Assembly: GCF_007421925.1 (NCBI RefSeq)
Contig: NZ_QMDX01000017.1
Coordinates: forward strand, 1 to 34,298
DNA length: 34,298 bases
Reading direction: 5' to 3'
DNA from: Haloglomus irregulare
GTDB taxonomy: Archaea; Halobacteriota; Halobacteria; Halobacteriales; Haloarculaceae
Part shown: piece by piece, positions 1 through 8,543 of the stretch
Layout of the letters: each line of letters starts with the position of its first letter
Position numbering within the stretch: position 1 is the stretch's first letter
The notes under the pieces: model-generated
What the model was told of the DNA's origin: nothing
Database searches by the model: none
What the model saw: the letters and a program-made list of their open reading frames with translations, nothing else
Program-made: the position numbers and the translations under genes

Positions 1-50
1 GGCAAGACGCTCAACGACCTGCTCGTTCCTCAATCTGCGCTAACTAGACA

Positions 51-720
51 GTGCCTTACACAGACATTTCACTCGGAAGTCCCACATTCCCCGTCGCTTC
101 CCTCACCCGTACTAGAGACTATGTCGACCGTTGAGGAGGATGGGAGGCACGTCCAGCACTACGGCGCTCCTACCCACGTCGGGACCCATGTCGATGCACC
201 GCTGCATTTCGTCGCTGGCGGCACAACTATCGACGATATTCCACTGAGTCGGTTCGCCGGTCCGGCCGTCGTGCTGAACCTGCAGCGGAGTGAATCGGAA
301 GAAATCCCCCTCAGGGATGTTGAGCGGGCCGCGGAGGCCGCCGGCGGTATCGTGGCCGGCGACATCGTTCTCGTCAGAACCGGCTGGGGGGAGTGCTTCG
401 ATGACGAGGAAACATACCAGCGCTACCCCTGGCTGGGTCCCGATGTCGCGGAGTGGTTGTTGGAGCGTGATATCCGAATGCTAGCAGTAGACACCATCAG
501 CCCGGACCGACCGCGGGCGATACGTCCCGACGGCTGGAGCGACTACCCACACCACCGGACGCTCCTGCCGGAGGGTGTACTCATTGCCGAGCACCTTTAT
601 TTAGAGGAGGTAGCGAACGCGGGACGGGGATTGGAGGTAATGTGCTTCCCGCTGAAGCTTCAGGACGGGGATGGCGCCCCCGCACGGTTCGTGGCACAAG
701 CGCAATCAACAGAGCAGTGA
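51..720 (+). pseudogene. Cyclase-family hydrolase, frameshifted near the N-terminus
   Basis: This is a member of the cyclase / kynurenine-formamidase-like metal hydrolase family. The family signature THVGTHVDAPLHF, which supplies the His/Asp metal ligands, is visible just after position 170. The C-terminal PLKLQDGDGAPAR segment is also typical. From ATG 121 the frame gives 199 residues but lacks the family's first strand. That strand is present in another frame: from GTG 51 the sequence reads VPYTDISLGSPTFPVASLT and continues to about 131, where it meets TGA 132. The two readings join smoothly at about 120-135, giving about 225 residues, the usual family length. A single-base indel has therefore split the gene, or the assembly has an error there. 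If translation starts at ATG 121 the product is N-terminally truncated and probably unstable. A second, exported member of this family lies at 4522. Confidence 0.75.
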
Positions 721-1319
721 ACACGCTGGGCGGGAGACGGTCCGTAGGTCCATTCACCAGACGTGTATTGAATTCCTCTGCAGGGCCTATCATATCCGAC
801 TCTTTACTGAAGTAACGAGCACATATTTTCCCTGTCTATTCAATTTAAACTAAATCTTCTAATTTTGACATAACTGGATGCTCGCCCCCGATTAATCGTG
901 AGAGGATTTATAAATCCCAGAGGTGATTAGCAATTCAAACAGATGCAGTAGCGGATAACCGTCGAATCAATACCTGTTGATAGCCAAATGAATGGGCACT
1001 CCCGTATCTGAGAGTGGCATAACGAGTGGATCTGCTGTCTGTTGGCTCGGCGCTACCCCGACCGGTACGGCGACGTGTCGAACCGACATATCGGGCGGGT
1101 ATCGGTCGGCTATTATGAACGGAACCTGTATTATCGGCCACACGGTCGACAGACATCTGGACACCCCGGGCTGGGTCGAGTGACGGCCGCAGTGAGCCCG
1201 CCGTTCACCGAATAATGACGGCTCATCATAACTCCCTCTTTGGAGGCCAGAATTACACAAGAATACGCGTCGGGTAAGCGACTGTCGGGGACGACGAACC
1301 CTTGTGTGCGGAGCAACCG
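721..1319. other. Intergenic, no gene seen
   Basis: About 600 bases with no reading frame that resembles a protein on either strand. AT-rich stretches occur at about 780-950, but no gene start matches them except possibly the decayed gene at 1320. Confidence 0.5.
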
Positions 1320-2149
1320 ATGAGCAGCAGTACGTGGAACAGTCAGCACGTTCCGGCTCCACTGCGGGGTCCCGCCTCTCTCGTCTACACCGTTGTCGTC
1401 TTGACAGCGGACCGCGACCTGACGTATTTAGCCGCAGCCACCGCCTTCTACACGTTCGCTTGAATAGTTCCACTGATACTGTTGACCGTGGCGATGGTGT
1501 CGTTCGTCGGCGGAGAGGCACTGACGGCGCACGTGATGGCGATACTCAGCCAACACCCCCCGTCCGCGAGTCAGGAGGGCCTGACGGGGGCGCTCTCGGA
1601 TACGTCCAACTGAGGGGCCGCGTCCATCGTCTGATTCCTCGCGCTGTCCTGGGGTAGCTTGAAATTGTCCCGTGGGCTTGACCTCACGTTCGACGAAATC
1701 TATACCGACGATGTGCACACGTCCTTGCCCGTTCAACTCCGGAACGCCTCCGTGGTGCTGCTCGGAATCACGCTTGCCGTCGGGCTGGTTGTCGCAACCA
1801 GCGTTGTACTGTCGCTCATATTCTCGGACCTTCCGTTCGTCACTGCTCTCAGTTTGTCCTGTTGAGCGCTGTACTCGGGCTTGCCTTCCTGCCGATATAC
1901 TACGTACTCCCGCCGGTCGACGTGTCGATACGGGAGGTGCTTCCGGGAGTAGCCGTCGCTGCCGCAGGATGGGTGACTCTTCAGCTCAGGTTTCGGTTCT
2001 ATGCGGGCAACGCGTCCAGCTACGCGGCATACAGGATGATCGGGGCGATGTTCCTGTTCGTCACATGCCTATACTTCGACAGTGTCGTCATCCTGCTCCG
2101 TGGCGGCGTCAACGCCGCCCTCCGTAGGGCCAAGCTGAGAAGTGGATAG
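1320..2149 (+). pseudogene. YihY/BrkB-family membrane protein, decayed
   Basis: Read from ATG 1320, the sequence matches the layout of the haloarchaeal YihY/BrkB (UPF0761) family. It has an N-terminal RDLTYLAAATAFYTFA segment, a VAMVSFVGGEALTAHV loop, the LSRGLDLTFDEIYTDD stretch and several hydrophobic helices. The frame is broken by in-frame TGA codons at 1461, 1611 and 1632. It also shifts frame at about 1850-1862, after which VLGLAFLPIYYVLPPVDVSI and a GAMFLFVTCLYFDSVVILL helix follow, ending at TAG 2147-2149. Each TGA is one substitution away from the residue usually expected there (Ser, Arg, Gly). Three stops plus a frameshift mean no functional product. The family is an inner-membrane protein of uncertain function. 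Confidence 0.8.
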
Positions 2150-2237
2150 CCGCTCCCTGATGATGGCTCGGAATGCCAGAGTGCCTGATCTTCGGAACAC
2201 CAGACAGGCGTGATACTGTGCGAACAGGGAAGGCAAG

Positions 2238-2657
2238 GTGAGGCACGCGGAGAAGATGTGCGCGGAAATGACGATTGAGATCGTGATACCGACATCCCTT
2301 GTTTGCTTCGACGCCCTACAGTCTAAGTTATTACATCCAGGGATGAAAGTCAGTGTCGGTGTCGATCCGCTGCTCGGCCCCCTCCCGGTCGCCGGCGAGA
2401 TAGTCGGGGCCGGGATTTCGCTCTACATCGTCACCGAGGCCGCCAACTTAGGCGTCTCCTACACCACAGTGTTGCGGATGATCGCCATATCAGCATTGAC
2501 CTGACCGGTGGATCGACCCCCTACATCAGCACGCTTTTTGACTCGTTCTGGAAGACGATAGACAAAAGCCGAGCACGCGCTCAAAGATTTTGCCGAGCGA
2601 CGCCCCGAGAACGCGGACGATACCGAGGAGGAGACAGCCGTCATTATTCCAGTTTAG
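2238..2657 (+). pseudogene. DUF4112-family small membrane protein, decayed
   Basis: The segment GMKVSVGVDPLLGPLPVAGE followed by ISLYIVTEAANLGVSYTTVL is typical of DUF4112 proteins, small membrane-associated proteins of unknown function that are common in haloarchaea. The first frame stops at TGA 2502. The expected continuation IDLTGGSTPYISTLFDSFWK follows in the next frame, and a further shift at about 2570 restores ALKDFAERRPENADDTEEET to the TAG at 2655-2657. At least two frameshifts are therefore needed to rebuild the roughly 140-residue protein. The true start is uncertain; GTG 2238 is the first start in the opening frame. Confidence 0.7.
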
Positions 2658-3117
2658 GCATATCAAGTGGCCACAGGAGGGGGACAGTCGAGGCTGGTAT
2701 GCAAACTGACTTTTGTGGACCTACGCGCCCACGCCGACTCTATAACTATTCTAACGAGTTCCGCATCGAATGCGTCGGTCACCGGTATAGATAATATATC
2801 TGATAATTCGCTGTTCCGAAGTAGACAGAGTGTCGACTACGCTTCCTGTATGCGGTAGCCGTCATCTGGCGGCCGCCGAGTGAACCGGCTGGCGTGTGCC
2901 GGGAACGGAGGCGACAGCCCCTCGTAGGTCGAGACAGGTGATATGATTGTAGATACGGCCAGAGACGGCGTGAGTCACGGGGAGCGTGAGCAGTTGGTGA
3001 CGTACTCGCTCTCTGTCGATTAGTCAGCAGGCGACGGCATATTCATTGGGTTCGACGATAACGGCCGTTCAATATGCTGAGTATACCTGTCGAGTCCAAG
3101 CACCCACTATGATTCGG
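2658..3117. other. Intergenic, no gene seen
   Basis: No convincing coding sequence. A short reading from ATG 2943 (MIVDTARDGVSHGERE) stops after about 26 codons and is not recognised. Confidence 0.4.
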
Positions 3118-3595
3118 CTACTGTTCTGCGCGAATCCGCTCAGTGAGCAGCGCGACGGAGTACTCCTCTCCGCCGATCGTCGAGTGCCCCCGTCCGCTCT
3201 GGTGAAGCCCGAACTGCTCGTAGAACTCCCCGCCCTCGGCCGCATTCGAGAGGACTCGCGCTCCGAGCGTTCGATCTTCGTGTGTGACTCGAACCCGCTC
3301 GACTAGTGCCGTACCGATTCCCTGCCCACGTGCTTCCGGGTGAACGTGAAGTCAGTCCATCGTCACTTCGCTTCCAACCGACGCCTTGACGAGCTCTTGT
3401 ATATCTACACCCTCTTCGGCGACGAGCAACAGGCTGTTGAGGGCTTCCACGCAGGCAGTGAGCGCGGCTATGGAGAACTGGCCCTCGATGATGGCTTCGA
3501 TAGTCCCGGACCGAGCGAGTACGAGGGTTCGTAGGACGACCAGCGATTTCCGCGATTCTCGCACAGTCCCCGGACGTGACAGTACGGATATCCAC
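3118..3595 (-). pseudogene. GNAT-family N-acetyltransferase, decayed
   Basis: On the minus strand, reading begins at 3595 with MDIRTVTSGDCARIAEIA. After frameshifts at about 3510-3545 it continues as TIEAIIEGQFSIAALTACVE and SLLLVAEEG. It then runs to an in-frame TGA at 3352-3354, where a Trp would be expected. The same frame then gives the GNAT acetyl-CoA-binding motif A, LHVHPEARGQGIGTALVERV (R/Q-x-x-G-x-G/A loop). This is followed by ARVLSNAAEGGEFYEQFGLH and the terminal strand, ending at TAG 3118-3120. The acetyltransferase family assignment is clear from motif A and the G-E-F-Y-E-Q-F-G-L strand. The stop and the frameshifts make it a pseudogene of about 160 codons. Confidence 0.8.
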
Positions 3596-4521
3596 AGCCC
3601 GTCTTCATCTTCTGGAGGTGACAGCCCCTTACACCGTTCATTGTCGCTCACTGCCATATGCGGAACCTTGCAAGCCGAGTGAACTGCCGCACGTCGACGG
3701 ATCTCATTCTTTTCGGATAATAGTAGCTTACTCACAACGAGAGATTTTTACCGAATCTTAATAGCCTCTGAACACGCTCCATCCTCCTGATAACCACTCT
3801 CACGTATCAATAACGAACTGTTTATATCCTGACCAGTCCAAGTTCAAATTGATAGCCAAGGTCAAGAAAGGTAGGGTGGCGGTACAATCTCACTCGCATT
3901 TAGCCGTACACGGAATAAGACGTTCAACTAGATATCATCCGTGGAGAAAATAACATATGAATAACACTATGCGTGGTATCCAGACGCTGCGAGCAGGGCA
4001 GTCGTTGGTAAGATCAATCTGAGCAATATTTCCGGGCGGGTATACTACACGGCCTGGGATTTCGTTACAGGTGTGGGCGGGCTCTCCCGTTCGAGATCCG
4101 CAATATTGAACGCGAAACGGGGGAGTGAGGCTGTCCAGTTGTCAGCCCGGGACTCGGTCCGAGCACGCCCTTAGAGGGTCTGACCGGTCACCTGAGCCGA
4201 CACGGGCCGTCGAGACTAGCCGCGTACAAGCATGAGCCATAGGTGAATCGCCAGCCAATCATTCGGCGGTGGACGTGAGTAGAAATCGCGCTACCAACTA
4301 CTGCTAGAGGGACGCTCTCGTAGCGGTGCCTGCCCATATGTCGGGAATGTGCTACCCGGGGCTGAGGTTTGGGCCAACGCCTTGCCGGCGGTTCGGTCGC
4401 ACTCTGGACTGGCATTTATTTATTTTTACGGTGCTAAATATAGAAGCATCCCTCGGAGTATTGTGCCTAATTACCTATACACATGGATTTATACTTGCAC
4501 GCTTGGACTAACAACTGATAT
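3596..4521. other. Intergenic, mostly non-coding
   Basis: About 925 bases without a gene I can support. From ATG 3957 a short frame (MNNTMRGIQTLRAGQSLV) ends at about 4021. The overlapping frame reads SNISGRVYYTAWDFVTGVGG and on for about 50 residues, which could be a further decayed gene, but I do not recognise it. The last 40 bases hold the promoter of the gene at 4522. Confidence 0.4.
4488..4493 (+). promoter_or_regulatory. TATA element of the exported cyclase gene
   Basis: TTTATA centred about 31 bases before ATG 4522. There is no Shine-Dalgarno sequence before the ATG, so a leaderless or near-leaderless transcript is likely. Confidence 0.45.
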
Positions 4522-6087
4522 ATGGTTGACCACGACCATGCTCCAGACTGTGATTGCGGGGCGAACGGAACAAGTCGCCGTGGGTTCATGGCTGGCTGTG
4601 GCGCAGCGCTCGCGCTCACCATCGCTGGGGGTGAACTCGAAACGGCAACGGCGGCGCAGGGCGGTCCGCGGCCTATTGGCCCGCTTCTTGATGATATGCC
4701 CGACAACTGGGGTCGATTCGGCGATGACGACGAACTCGGTGCCATTAATTATCTAGGCGGGCGGGAAATCGCTGCTGGCATGACGGCGGTCACGGACTAC
4801 AACTCTGAGAGTGCCGCCCGGTTTACACTTCAGGACCCGATTACCGGCAACGCAATCGACGCGCTCGTAAGCGACGTCGAGAACCCAACTACCGACACCG
4901 GTGACCCGATGTTCCCCGGTCGGTTTCCGGCTCGACGGACTAACTGGGCTGACGCGAGTGACGAGACTGGGTCGCTCGCTACCGCTCCCGCTGACGGTGG
5001 CATGGCCTTTGCCGACGACGCGTTCGCGACGCCGTTGTACATTCAGGGTGCGACCCACGCGGACGCACTTGGCCACGGTTGGTATGACGGTCAGCTGTAC
5101 AACGGCTTCGACGCAGCGACAACACATACTCCGCGAGAATTTCAAGAGGGGGTGCGGGGAATCAACAACCTCAACGCGGTTCCCGGCGACCCCGAACTCG
5201 GCAGTGTAGAGATGACACATGGCCTCGGACGAGGCGACATCTCACAGGCCGCTGACGCCGGTGTCGTTGGTCGCGGTGTCCTCTTAGACGTAGGACGGCA
5301 TATGGGAACAGAGGGTCCCAATGGAACCTGGCTCCCGCTGGACACGACCGGGGAGAACGAGGACGCTGCGATTACGCTTGCTGACCTCCAGGAAACCGCT
5401 GACGCTCAGGGCACCGAGATTCGCGAGCGTGATATCGTTCTGATCCGAACCGGCGCCATTGAACGCACGAAAGACACTGATGCCGAGTGGCACGCACTGG
5501 GAGAGCCAGGGCTGACATATAGTGATGCCTTGATCGAGTGGGCCCACAATATGCAGATTCCTTACATGGGTGCTGACAACCTCGCGGTTGAACAAATCAC
5601 GCAGCAGGTTACTACGGACGACGTCGCCGACAACCGTGCGGACCTCACCGGAACGTACCTGCTCCCACTGCATGGCGCTTTTCTCCGTGATCTTGGACTC
5701 ACTCTGAATGAAGTGATGGACCTCTCCGGATTGGCGGAACAGTGCGCCGAAGACGGAATCTACGAGTTCATGTTCTCGGGCGCCCCTCTACACGTTGAGA
5801 TGGCGACCGGCGGCCCAATCAACCCAGTCGTTGTGAAGGCGACCGCGGAGGATATGACCGATAGTGAGACGAGCGATGACCCCGAACCGACTGAAACCGA
5901 GACCGAGACTGAGACAGAGGTCGACACTGATAATCAGACCGACACCGATGCCAGTGGGGAGACGGATACCGATACGGAGGCGACGGCGGCGTCAGGAGAT
6001 GGGTTCGGAATCGCCGCAGCGGCTGCTGGCTTTGCTGGATTAGCCGGCGCCGCGGCGCGAGCACTGCGTGACGGGCCCGCGGAGTGA
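4522..6087 (+). CDS. Tat-exported, surface-anchored cyclase-family hydrolase
   Basis: A 521-residue protein. Residues 18-38 form a twin-arginine signal (SRRGFMAGCG and a hydrophobic stretch), so the folded protein should cross the membrane by the Tat route. The central 400 residues are a cyclase-family (kynurenine-formamidase-like) metal hydrolase. The metal-ligand motif appears as ATHADALGH (His179, Asp181, His185). RERDIVLIRTGAIERT and a GAPLHVEMATGGPINPVVVK end are also typical. These enzymes hydrolyse amides or esters of cyclic compounds, but the substrate here is unknown. Residues from about 440 are a Thr/Glu/Asp-rich linker, followed by an Ala/Gly-rich hydrophobic helix and a short charged tail (ALRDGPAE). 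This resembles an archaeosortase-type C-terminal anchor, though the exact PGF tripeptide is replaced by DGF. The likely location is the outer face of the membrane. It stands alone between decayed genes. Confidence 0.85.
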   Translation: MVDHDHAPDCDCGANGTSRRGFMAGCGAALALTIAGGELETATAAQGGPRPIGPLLDDMPDNWGRFGDDDELGAINYLGGREIAAGMTAVTDYNSESAARFTLQDPITGNAIDALVSDVENPTTDTGDPMFPGRFPARRTNWADASDETGSLATAPADGGMAFADDAFATPLYIQGATHADALGHGWYDGQLYNGFDAATTHTPREFQEGVRGINNLNAVPGDPELGSVEMTHGLGRGDISQAADAGVVGRGVLLDVGRHMGTEGPNGTWLPLDTTGENEDAAITLADLQETADAQGTEIRERDIVLIRTGAIERTKDTDAEWHALGEPGLTYSDALIEWAHNMQIPYMGADNLAVEQITQQVTTDDVADNRADLTGTYLLPLHGAFLRDLGLTLNEVMDLSGLAEQCAEDGIYEFMFSGAPLHVEMATGGPINPVVVKATAEDMTDSETSDDPEPTETETETETEVDTDNQTDTDASGETDTDTEATAASGDGFGIAAAAAGFAGLAGAAARALRDGPAE

Positions 6088-6187
6088 CCGGATTGACAAT
6101 CCCGGTTTAGACGGCTGGAGCCTGTCTCCGCGCTGCGCGCGACCTGCTTAGGTTTCTGTCTCCCTCTAATAATAAAGCCTGCTGGGA

Positions 6188-6550
6188 TTACGGCAAGAGA
6201 GCCTCGATCGGAAACTCGCAGATAATGAACAGTAGTCCAGCGAGTATATACTGCACCGCTTCTCCCATGCCATCGTAGGATTCACAGAGCAGTTCCCGAA
6301 CTTGGTTGCCGTGTTTGAGGAGCGGCAGCTGCGGTCGAACGGAGTATGATACGTATATGAACTAGTTGCACAGAGAACCTTTCCACAAGTTTGAGGCGTA
6401 CGTCTCATATGAGCCAACGCGGAGGGAGATTCCCACGGACCGGTAGATACCTATGATAAATTGAACCCACATCTCAGCTGACTGCATAAAGACGTTCCGG
6501 TGGCTTGGGTCGTCGTGCGGCTTTACTAATTTGGTGTCAGCGCCGCCGCT
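6188..6550 (-). other. Unrecognised decayed reading frame, minus strand
   Basis: Read on the minus strand towards TAA 6188-6190, one frame is open for about 120 codons except for one TAG at 6362-6364. It contains KLVKPHDDPSHRNVFMQSAE, then MWVQFIIGIYRSVGI and, after the stop, EAVQYILAGLLFIICEFPIE, which look like hydrophobic helices. It has no recognisable start; upstream it runs into the transposase remnant at 6555-6719. I do not recognise the family. It may be the end of a decayed small membrane protein, or chance. Confidence 0.3.
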
Positions 6551-6554
6551 GTTG

Positions 6555-6719
6555 TCAGGCCGTCCGCCGCTGAACGCCGTACCACTCGGTTAGCTCGGTC
6601 TGCGTTACACCGTTCTTGTACGCGATTGGCGCTAAGAGCCGTTGTGTCGGCCTCGCTCCGTCCACGTTGTCGAGAGCGTCTTGCAGTTCCTCGGCAGAGA
6701 TCTCGTCGAGATAGTCCAC
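6555..6719 (-). mobile_element. IS630-family transposase, N-terminal remnant
   Basis: From GTG 6719 on the minus strand the sequence reads VDYLDEISAEELQDALDNVD, then PTQRLLAPIAYKNGVTQTEL and EWYGVQRRTA, and stops at TGA 6555-6557. This is the N-terminal helix-turn-helix end of haloarchaeal IS630-type transposases, which normally continue with an NWLKRL-like segment and a DDE catalytic domain. Only about 54 codons remain, the catalytic part is absent, and no terminal repeats are evident. It is a dead fragment that marks past insertion and rearrangement here. Confidence 0.65.
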
Positions 6720-6911
6720 TATCCTATGCAACAGTCCCTGAGCAAAATTCTTTAATGATTAGTATAGTTGTCTGCGTTCCCGATGAGCCGCTGTGTGTCG
6801 CTTTCATGTTTCAGGAAGCTCGATATGGTTCCCTCTCATCCCGGTATAGTCCTGAATTCTCTGTTTGGATCCCGCTTCGGATAATAGCTCCTGAATCCAG
6901 CGTCCTCCGCG

Positions 6912-6951
6912 TTAACCAACACCGGCCGTACTGATAGCGGTTGTTGGTTAA
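6912..6951. repeat. Inverted repeat TTAACCAACA / TGTTGGTTAA
   Basis: Perfect 10-base arms at 6912-6921 and 6942-6951 with a 20-base spacer. An extra ACCG/CGGT pairing extends the stem with one bulge. It lies between the transposase remnant and the helicase remnant. It could be an old element terminus, a protein-binding site or a transcript hairpin. Confidence 0.5.
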
Positions 6952-6994
6952 ACCTGCACAACTGCCGTCCCGAACCTGACTACTCGGAGTATTA

Positions 6995-7958
6995 ATGTTT
7001 AATCCCACGCTGAAAGAGGCACTCTATGAGCTATCCACGAACCCACGTCGACCACTACGAATCAATGCACCAAACTTGAAATATCGTGAACGCCCGTGAG
7101 CCAGATGACTTCGACGACGCCAGCCGATGGCGTGATTGGCTCCAGCCAATTCTGTTTGATAATCAAGAGCTAATCGCTGAGGCGGTCAACGAGGAGGCTA
7201 CGAACGCTCGAATCGGTGATGCTTCATACACTATTCAGACGCCACCTCGGCCGGTTGAACGGCAGTCTGAGGCTCCGACTGAATAATTACCCCCTGCGAT
7301 TACTGTCTCTTCTCCGCCGGAACCTCAGGCCGCCGTTCGCGTTGCCGCGACAACCCTCGTTAGTGCTGTTGTGAATGCCTCCGAGGACGGACATAGTCAC
7401 ACGTTGGAGGGTGGAACAGTTGGATTGAGCCCCACCACCTTCGGAACTGTTGTCCATCGGCTTAATGAGCTCCGTCCTCCACGGGATGAGTGGCCCTCGT
7501 TTATTCGTCAATTGAGTCGTATGGGGAGCGAGGAACCGACGGATGACGATCTCCAAGCGGCCGTGAGCCATGCCCAGGATGCGATCCGGTTCGTTGATGA
7601 AACTGAGGCGGACCTCCCACTCGAAGCGACCTATGACGAGTACTCAGTTGTCGCTCGTCTTGATGACTCCCGCATAGTGGGTGATATTGACCGTCTTCTG
7701 GTCACTCCTGATGCGTATCATATCATCGACTACAAGACAAACGATCTTTCGTCAACGACGACTGATACCCTCGCTGACCACTATCGGCCGCAAATGCTTG
7801 TCTACGCTCTCGCGCTCTTCCAGCACGATCCCGCCCGGCAGGTTCGTGCTTCACTCCGGTTTACCGATGTTGGGGTGGAAGAACGGTTTGAGTGGCAACG
7901 GAGTGAACTGACTAATATCGAATCTGAACTTCGCTCTATGTTGGAGCTCGTCTCCTGA
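6995..7958 (+). pseudogene. UvrD/AddA-like helicase-nuclease, C-terminal remnant
   Basis: The 3' part (7371-7958) encodes a RecB-type PD-(D/E)XK nuclease domain. GDIDRLLVTPDAYHIIDYKT supplies the Asp and the D-x-K, and HYRPQMLVYALAL supplies the Gln/Tyr motif. This is the layout seen at the C-terminus of haloarchaeal UvrD/AddA-like exonuclease V subunits. The same frame extends upstream through an in-frame TAA at 7284-7286 to about 7086 (DFDDASRWRDWLQPILFDNQ). A frame change there leads back to ATG 6995 (MFNPTLKEALYELSTNPRRP), which is probably the same gene. The ATPase/helicase domains are entirely missing. A downstream start at 7371 could still make a lone nuclease domain, but more likely the gene is dead. 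Intact enzymes process DNA ends. Confidence 0.7.
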
Positions 7959-7971
7959 CCCACATTTATTG

Positions 7972-8138
7972 ATTCTATCCTAGCTATTCTAGAGTAGTAA
8001 ACTATTCTGGAATAGAATATAGCTTTAGGATAGAATACCATTCGGACTATTCACCACAGAGTTAAGTTGAGAGGGGTTGATACTGCTGAATAGTATGAGT
8101 GGCTCAGATAGCAAGAATAGCATAGATAGAACGAATAG
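7972..8138. repeat. GAATAG/CTATTC hexamer cluster with inverted repeat, parA region
   Basis: A perfect 11-base inverted repeat, ATTCTATCCTA (7972-7982) and TAGGATAGAAT (8026-8036), encloses CTATTC at 7984 and a CTATTC-TG-GAATAG palindrome at 8002-8015. Further CTATTC or GAATAG copies start at 8047, 8088, 8115 and 8133, the last two inside the parA remnant. Seven copies of one hexamer in about 155 bases far exceed chance. This is the arrangement expected of an operator/centromere-like site bound by a partition or replication protein. Confidence 0.6.
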
Positions 8139-8284
8139 CCCAAATAGCCCATATGATTCGGTACAAACCGATGGGTACTCTCGGGCTGTTTCGGTGTGTA
8201 TGCTGAAGGGAGGCGTCGGCAAATCGACGCTTGTGGTCAACTTGCCCGACAACTGGCCGCAGATGAACACACGGTGACGACCGA
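8095..8284 (+). pseudogene. ParA/Soj-type partition ATPase, N-terminal remnant
   Basis: ATG 8095 opens a Ser/Asn-rich leader of about 30 residues, then AVSVCMLKGGVGKSTLVVNL. This contains the deviant Walker A box KGGVGKST of ParA/MinD ATPases. A one-base loss at about 8241 puts the expected continuation LARQLAADEHTVT in another frame, while the original frame stops at TGA 8275-8277. After about 8284 the ParA sequence ends, and the Walker B and later parts are missing. The leader itself is built on GAATAG repeats. Intact homologues segregate haloarchaeal plasmids and chromosomes, so this remnant suggests a former replicon or integrated element. Confidence 0.75.
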
Positions 8285-8543
8285 TGAAGTCGTCCGTGGC
8301 GGGGTGCAGGCCAGTAGTTGTGTAAGTCTAAAGAATACCGGGAGAACGAAGTCTGATGTAGCCGTAGACACCAGAGTTGCTTCGAGAACACATCTGTCCG
8401 GTATTCGGCATCAACCACTCCTCCAAGTGTGTCCGGCGGCTCCTCCGCGGGGAGTCTAAGACCAACTGAACACAAGCCAGCGATGGTCCGGCCATCCGAC
8501 ACTGGCGATCTCTGGGTTAGGTTGAGTTATTCAACTAATGAGG

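Noticed and set aside
1320-3595. TGA recoding (selenocysteine or reassigned codon) to explain in-frame TGA codons
   Set aside because: The same genes also carry frameshifts, the TGA codons fall where different residues are expected, and TGA ends many intact genes here, including ATGA overlaps.
8285-8543. Possible continuation of ParA or a second gene after the remnant
   Set aside because: No Walker B or later ParA motifs in any frame, and other frames are not recognisable.
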